DNA from: Marasmius tenuissimus
Taxonomy: Eukaryota > Basidiomycota > Agaricomycetes > Agaricales > Marasmiaceae
Reading direction: 5' to 3'
NCBI GenBank assembly: GCA_029532415.1
Contig: JAQOTA010000053.1
Span: 5,084,001-5,148,000 of the forward strand
Length of the DNA: 64,000 nucleotides
Positions 58,807-64,000 of this stretch are shown in pieces. Below the pieces are notes generated by a model. That model worked only from the letters and a program-made list of their open reading frames with translations. It had not been told where the DNA came from and did no database searches. Each line of letters begins with the position of its first letter. Position 1 is the first letter of the stretch. The translations under genes and the position numbers were made by a program.

Positions 58807-59980
58807 CGTAGTAGGAGAATGACCCAGAGTCGACCTAGCTCCGAGAGTCTAGCGACGTCGAGTTCAAGAACAAGATCCGTTGTCACGTGCTTATTCCGGC
58901 ATCCCGCCTCCCCCCAACTTCACCCACTGAAATCGTCGGTACTGAGAGTACCACAGTCAACAGGCTACAGTCTTAGAATGCTCATGGACGAGCTCAGTGA
59001 GCGGAGATTCAGGGTAGCTTAGGCGACCTTAGACGTTGTAGGACGTGTCGGGTGGAAGAACGAGAACAAAGCCACAGTTACTCACTTAGGCCTTACCGGC
59101 AGTACCACCACCGATGGGGTGGGGATTTCCCTTGTACGTTTGGAATCGTATCCTGTACTACCAAACCTATTGCAAGGTGATAGGTTTTTCTCAAGAACCC
59201 GGTCTGCCGCACCAGTTGAGGTTCATATCAGAATCGTAGGAGCGTCCCGTTCCGGTGACTAGACCGCCAAATTCTTAACAATGCGGGAATTCCTAGGACT
59301 CAAGTCCCGCGGGAAGCTAATTCATGCTAGTACTGCCCATGAGCGGTAGAATATAAGGAGGAGCCTGATCCCGAGCTGTGGCGTGGACCCCAGAGCTTGT
59401 TTGGCGTGGTGATCAAAGGTGTGATGCCGAGGCTGCAACGGCACCGTAGGAAACCCATGCTAAAAAAAGACCAGCCACACACACTTTCAGCTCTCTCTCT
59501 CTCTCTTGTGTCCATGGGCTTCTTCCACCAAATACAAAACTTGGGCTTGTTTTCCCGTTTTGTTGAGATGGCTTCGCCAATACCATTGTATTCCTTCTAC
59601 TATCTCGAAGGCGGTCCAGATGAGTGGTTGATATCTGTCCAGAATAGATTCACTTTGTCCAGAGATTGGTACCACGGCAATCGCATCATGTGTTCGTTGT
59701 TCTGGGCATCCTATGAATCTGATATTTTGAACTGAGGCGGGGTCTCAGCGCCCTAGCTATTTCGAGATAAGCACTGTCGGTCGAACTCGTAGGTGCCCCG
59801 GACTACACACACTCATCCCAAGGTGTGCATCGAAGGGATGATCCGATGTCTGCTCATCGAAGGTCAGAGAGGCGGGAGATGGTGTACCAAGTATTGCGCA
59901 GTGAGAAGAGAAATGAGCTCGCAGGAAGTTGAAATGGTTCGGACATACACATACATAATTCGGACTAGTAGGCGCTACTA
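58807..59980. other. Intergenic, 1.2 kb
   Basis: Promoter side of the dehydrogenase and 3' flank of JIP5. It contains a (CT)8 microsatellite at 59491-59506. ORFs such as 59397-59735 have no recognisable features. Confidence 0.45.
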
Positions 59981-61837
59981 TCACAAATCGTCAAAAAATG
60001 CTCCCTCTATCTCGACCTCATTCTTTGCTTTCCTCTTGCGCACAAGAAGTGGGTCCTTATCCTTGCGTTTCCGCTTCTTTTGTCTGCATTCGCCAGCATC
60101 TTGATCATCGCTATCGCTTTCCCTATCAGCGTCCTCGCCGTCAGCAACGACGTCGTCATTCTTGTCTGGGGGGGAGTCATCCGAGTCTTCATCACTATAG
60201 CCTCCCTCAACCTCTTCGTCGTCTGCACCTCCCGGCCCCTTCGAAAAGAACGCACCCAAATCCGTGAGCTTGAGGACCTCGTCATGGCCCACACTCCCCG
60301 CCCACCAGAGGCCAGTAATCGAGCTATCCTCGACCTCCCGGTTTTCCTCATCTTCGGTGCGAGACCCAACTTTATTCTCATCCTTAGGCTCCGAGCTGTC
60401 ATCACCGTCGTTCAGGGTCAATTGACTCGTGCCTCCCCCGACGGCGATCCTCTCGACCGGCCATTCCCCATGGTCAGCTACCACACCATGCAGCTTCGTG
60501 GGGAAAATGTTTACAGCTCTAAGGAACCCGTCCGAAGAACCAGTCAGAATCATGCTTGTGCTGTCAACATTCGGGAGTGTAGAAGGCAAAGAACATAGAG
60601 CATCAACGGAGTGCGGATGTCTGTTAGGAGTCAATTCAAAAGCCAAGCAGACAGGCAGGTCAGTCGTGGTATTTCCAAGGTATGAACGTGGTCTTTACCC
60701 TGGAATTCTATCCACACAGTCCCCCCACCCACTGCTTCGGTTGAAGACGGAGAGAATCCCAAGCTGCGTGCCGACTATCACTTTGGTGCCGCTGTGTGAT
60801 CAAAAAAGAAGACAGGAGAACGTGTGTGAGTATGATAGCTATACAATTTGGACTACTGACAGTAAAAGAGATGTGAAACGTCAAAGTACGACAACATCAA
60901 ACAGATCTGGGTAGCGAAGATGCCTAGCGGCATTGCGCATAGGGAAAATCGTCACCGGTGGAGACAGGAATTGGAAAGAAGCATTAAAAAGTTACGAAAA
61001 TGAAGGGACGTGCTTACCCTTTGATGGATACAAGGGAGAGGAGTTCATCTTCCTGGTCCTCGGAGTGGGCAAATGGGACCGAACTTTTCGATCGTACGTC
61101 CAGAACTGAAAGGGTCCCGTCACCACTATGGAACGGAAATGTTGAACAAATTCATTCATCACGAGTAATTTCTGTATTGAACAAACCTTGTGGCCACTAG
61201 GTGCTTCGCATCTCGAAGCCATAAGAAATCGGTGATGTAGTCGAAGTGATGTTTGTACGTCCGTATAGACTCTTTCCTGCGCGGGTCCCAGAGCTTCATC
61301 GAATACCCAAGCCGTCAGAACCATGCGGAATGACCGTACCAAAAAGGACGTCTACCTTGATCACTCCGTCGTCATCTCCTGTAGAAACTAGCCAAGGCTG
61401 AACATGTTTCACGCGATTGATAGGTGAACTTGATTTATGCACAGCAAATTACTCTCCGATGTATCCACGAACACAAGAGCGGACTCACTCATGTGCCCTG
61501 ACACGACTTTCTACGACTTTCGCTGTTTCGGTATCGATTGTACTGCCAGAGAGGAGATGAGGTGTTAGGAGATGAGGTGTTAACTCAGGAGATTAACTGA
61601 TACGCACTAGATCCCCTTCCCTTTCCCAACTGCATAAAGTCTAGTTCCATCCTCATTCAATGTGATGCCACGGCATGACTTTTTTGAAACCTTGATCGAG
61701 AACTGTTGCTGATGTTTCCCTTCGCGGTCGTAAGATATTCCTTTGACTTCTCCTGATAAGGAGGCCGTGTATAGAGTGGCATGAGAAGGGTGAAAGACTA
61801 GGTCAAATATCTGTGAGCCGACAGATATTTCAGCCAT
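59981..61837 (-). CDS. JIP5: WD-repeat protein Jip5 (WDR55-like), ribosome biogenesis
   Basis: A nucleolar beta-propeller needed for pre-rRNA maturation in yeast and for 60S assembly. Seven exons: 61608-61837, 61489-61542, 61356-61428, 61187-61293, 61018-61125, 60699-60791, 59981-60620 (1305 nt, 434 aa). The start MAEISVGSQIFDLVFHPS matches the family opening; an upstream in-frame ATG (61888) was not used. WD-like blades: LYTASLSGEV, AHDSPINRV...VSTGDDDGVIKLWDPR, ATSGDGTLSVLDVR, MILTGSSDGFLRAVNI and ITGLWWAGSVGHDEVLKLTD. The C-terminus is acidic (about 100 residues) followed by a basic nuclear-localisation tract KKRKRKDKD, as in yeast Jip5. Intron 5 is long (226 nt), and intron 1 holds a tandem repeat. 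Confidence 0.95.
61553..61582. repeat. Tandem duplication of a 15-bp unit in JIP5 intron 1
   Basis: The unit GGAGATGAGGTGTTA occurs twice in tandem, entirely inside the first intron of JIP5, so the coding sequence is unaffected. Confidence 0.8.
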
Positions 61838-62163
61838 GATGGAGCAAGAAACAGACGCGCTGGTGCAGAGGACTGAGGTACGATTCAAGATTGATTCAAG
61901 ATGATCTGGTATTTCACGAGATCTTCATAGGTAGGCAAAAATCAAACCAGAATTGGCGGTGAGGATGGCTGAGACGTTGGGGACAACGTTCAAGAACTTT
62001 TTCTTTTACCCGCGGGCCGTCCCACCGGGCCAGCTGTTGTTTGGCTACTGTTTGTCCTGAGACGCTCATGAGCTCATAAGCGCCCGCCGCGTAGACTGGC
62101 CTTAGATATCCAGGCCGCGATACGTATCGATTCCAAGCTCTTGGTATCACCGATGATCTGGCG

Positions 62164-62433
62164 ATGAGTTGTGTCCGGCTTTGCATCCTGCTCATCTTCC
62201 CTGTTCAATGTCTTTGCACAGCCGAAATCCTTCCGGGATCGTATGTTGTACTAAGCGCACCTGATTCGACTGCTTCGTCCAACATTAGCCTCGCTCACCC
62301 AATCGTCAGCCTTCTGTTTCCCCAACGCCCTACAGGAGTCTTCTTTGACCTTCGATTTTCTTACCCACTTTGGTGTATGTTATCCCGCCGTCTTACAAGA
62401 ACTCCTCGGGTGTCCGACCACATCTGCCGTTGA
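62164..62433 (+). CDS. Possible first exon of a secreted or membrane protein, function unknown
   Basis: The plus-strand ORF starts MSCVRLCILLIFPVQCLCTA, a good signal peptide, and runs 89 codons, divergent from JIP5 with 326 bp between starts. Donor- and acceptor-like sites (for example TTTGGTGTATG near 62371) suggest more exons downstream, such as the ORF 62595-62789, but I could not build an in-phase model. The family is not recognised. It may also be a decayed gene. Confidence 0.35.
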   Translation: MSCVRLCILLIFPVQCLCTAEILPGSYVVLSAPDSTASSNISLAHPIVSLLFPQRPTGVFFDLRFSYPLWCMLSRRLTRTPRVSDHICR

Positions 62434-63571
62434 CTTGAAGGGAATCTCCGTCGGCAGGACAATGCGTCGCGGGGGTACAGCCTTGATGTGAGCGTAGGTA
62501 TTGAGAGGAATTCAAAGCTGTAAATGAATGCAAACGCTATCATCTCGCTACTCACGGGTGACAGTTCTCGCGCCCAAAGCCCCCCGTTTCCTAGATGCGA
62601 CGAGCACACAGCCTTGAGAACTCGACGACCTTGGAGCTTGAGTCAGTCTATTCCGGTCGTGACTTTGTCATAAACCTCCGATTTACCGTCCAGCTCCTTA
62701 TCTACCGCAACGCAGTCCACATCTCCGAGTTGTACACATCAATTTCTACAACACCTCGAGTCGCTTACATACCAAGGCTTCAAGGGTAATTTCGTGACTC
62801 AGTTGAACGAATTCGACCTAATTTTGTCGCTCGATGACACTCTCCAGTGAACAGCATTGATTCAGACCACCGGAGCTTGAGTCTCGTTTCTTTGTTACAT
62901 TCTCTGAGAATCACAGGCATACTAGGGACACCGTACCCAGATACCTCAACGACAACCCCGAGAATGCTCCTGAAACTCCCAAGTTCCGGATCCTCGCCCA
63001 ACGACCTGGATCATTTACCGCATCGGACTCCCAACAAAGATCAATCATCATTGATAATCTAGGATTGTGACGGGCTTGCACCTTTGACTGCATCAAGGGT
63101 CGTGCGCCGCTGCGGCGCCTATTGTATTCACGAGGGGTAGAATATGGACGCGGCACACGTCTACAGCACAGATCTCTTCCCGCAATGGTGACATTGGACT
63201 TGGTCTTGCTGCTCCGCAGGAGGACACCAAGCAGACCGTCGGACATACTTATACATATACTTAATTTGCCTGCCACCGAATTCAGGCAACCCGGTGGCAC
63301 AGAATGATCATCGATCAAGACTACCTCGGCGGGGATATGTACATGACTTTCTCCTTCAGGCATGATCCATGGGGATCTCCGGTAGCTTGGCTTCCTTGAT
63401 TCGACCATCGCGAAATGATTTCTATAGTCGCTACTACAACCTCTACACACACACACACACACACACGACTCAGGGTTACAGAAACTCAACGGGGACGAGC
63501 TGCATTGTACCAAGTACTCATCCGCGGAAAATATTATACGCCGAGTTTCATGTCCATACAGTGAGACGCCC
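62434..63571. other. Region with unassigned ORFs and an AC microsatellite
   Basis: This may contain later exons of the preceding plus-strand locus (ORFs 62595-62789 and 62847-63062) but no consistent model was found. An (AC)11 microsatellite lies at 63445-63466. It ends at the 3' flank of the dehydrogenase at the right edge. Confidence 0.35.
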
Positions 63572-64000
63572 TCAATAGGAAGACGGATGTTTGAGTAGAG
63601 TCTAGATGCCGAAATGAATGAACAGAAAGATACTCTGGAAGGATAAGGAACTCACTCCTCCATCGATCAGAACGGTTTCGCCATTGATGAACCAATTTGC
63701 CACTAGGCAAAGGGCAAGGGCACCCACATCTCGTCTAGTACCCCCGGTCGGCACAGTCGGGATCTCTAGCCCAAATTCTGTGCCAGTGGGCACCACTGTC
63801 ACACCCGCCTCATTTGATGCACCGGGCATCGACATCTGAAGGGCAACGTTTAATTCAGTGTGCTGGCTAAACGGACCTTCTCCTACTTACCTCTGATGGG
63901 AAGAGGCCTAAGAGATCCGAGTGTATAGCTTAACGAGCCCGTCCTCTGTGAGAGCTGACCTTGGTACCTACCTGGAGCTATTCCATTCACTCGAACACCC
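63572..64000 (-). CDS. Short-chain dehydrogenase/reductase, C-terminal part (runs off the right edge)
   Basis: Exons 63972-64000, 63891-63907, 63656-63835 and 63572-63601 join in phase. The protein reads VRVNGIAPGLFPSEMS, the strand-loop after the catalytic YxxxK motif in SDR enzymes, then EIPTVPTGGTRRDVGALALCL and the typical SDR end INGETVLIDGG followed by TLLKHPSSY. These features match the classical SDR family, in the 3-oxoacyl-ACP-reductase-like group. The Rossmann fold and catalytic residues lie outside the window, so the cofactor and substrate cannot be judged. Confidence 0.88.

Noticed and set aside
1..64000. CRISPR arrays, operons, biosynthetic or defence gene cluster
   Set aside because: No regularly spaced repeats; genes are monocistronic, intron-rich and functionally unrelated, as in ordinary fungal chromosomes.

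Overview
The window is nuclear DNA of a filamentous basidiomycete, most likely an Agaricomycete. The evidence is gene structure and content. Nearly every recognisable gene is cut by many short introns (mostly 50-65 nt) with GTRNGY-type donors and tight exon phasing. Exons can be as short as 9-17 nt. The gene set is eukaryotic: a COMPASS-type histone methyltransferase, a heterotrimeric G-alpha, a cleavage-stimulation factor, a mitochondrial tRNA synthetase and an initiator tRNA with a nuclear-type intron. No operons, CRISPR arrays or prokaryotic signals are present. All gene models were built by hand from reading frames, splice motifs and remembered family patterns; no database search was run. 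For most models the exon lengths add up to a multiple of three, which is the main internal check. Layout, left to right: a multi-pass membrane protein cut by the left edge (1-916, minus); mitochondrial isoleucyl-tRNA synthetase (1750-5691, minus); an Lpx1-like alpha/beta hydrolase ending in a peroxisomal ARL signal (6189-7984, minus); an uncertain small locus (8074-8559); a small heat-shock protein with a heat-shock element and TATA box (9503-10877, plus); a gene-poor stretch; a G-alpha subunit (14286-15700, minus); a 100-aa hydrophilic protein (16288-16654, minus); a 94-aa cysteine-rich protein (17911-18321, minus); a DUF1308-type protein (18765-20972, minus) sharing a 146-bp divergent promoter with a CstF64/Rna15-like RRM protein (21119-22782, plus); a 4-kb gene-poor stretch; a secreted S41-type peptidase in 21 exons (27108-30202, plus); an intronless proline/serine-rich protein (31302-32276, plus); a protein kinase fused to a long coiled-coil tail (34489-37987, minus); Set1 (38704-44691, minus); initiator tRNA-Met (45486-45572, plus). 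From 45.6 to 53.9 kb there is a gene desert holding a candidate SINE-like retroposon at 46261-46437. The right part has a 478-aa coiled-coil protein (53945-55659, minus), an ALDH7/antiquitin-type dehydrogenase (56305-58806, minus), the WD-repeat ribosome-biogenesis protein Jip5 (59981-61837, minus) and the C-terminal end of a short-chain dehydrogenase cut by the right edge (63572-64000, minus). The genes are mostly housekeeping (translation, mRNA 3' processing, chromatin, ribosome biogenesis, lysine/aldehyde metabolism) with some signalling and lineage-specific genes. They do not form a pathway cluster, and I see no secondary-metabolite or defence island. The most unusual signals are the G-alpha with a substituted switch I, the SINE-like insertion with a 15-bp target duplication, the intron-bearing initiator tRNA, the short cysteine-rich protein, the kinase/coiled-coil fusion with two GC-AG introns, and a reading-frame change in the polyproline tract of Set1.
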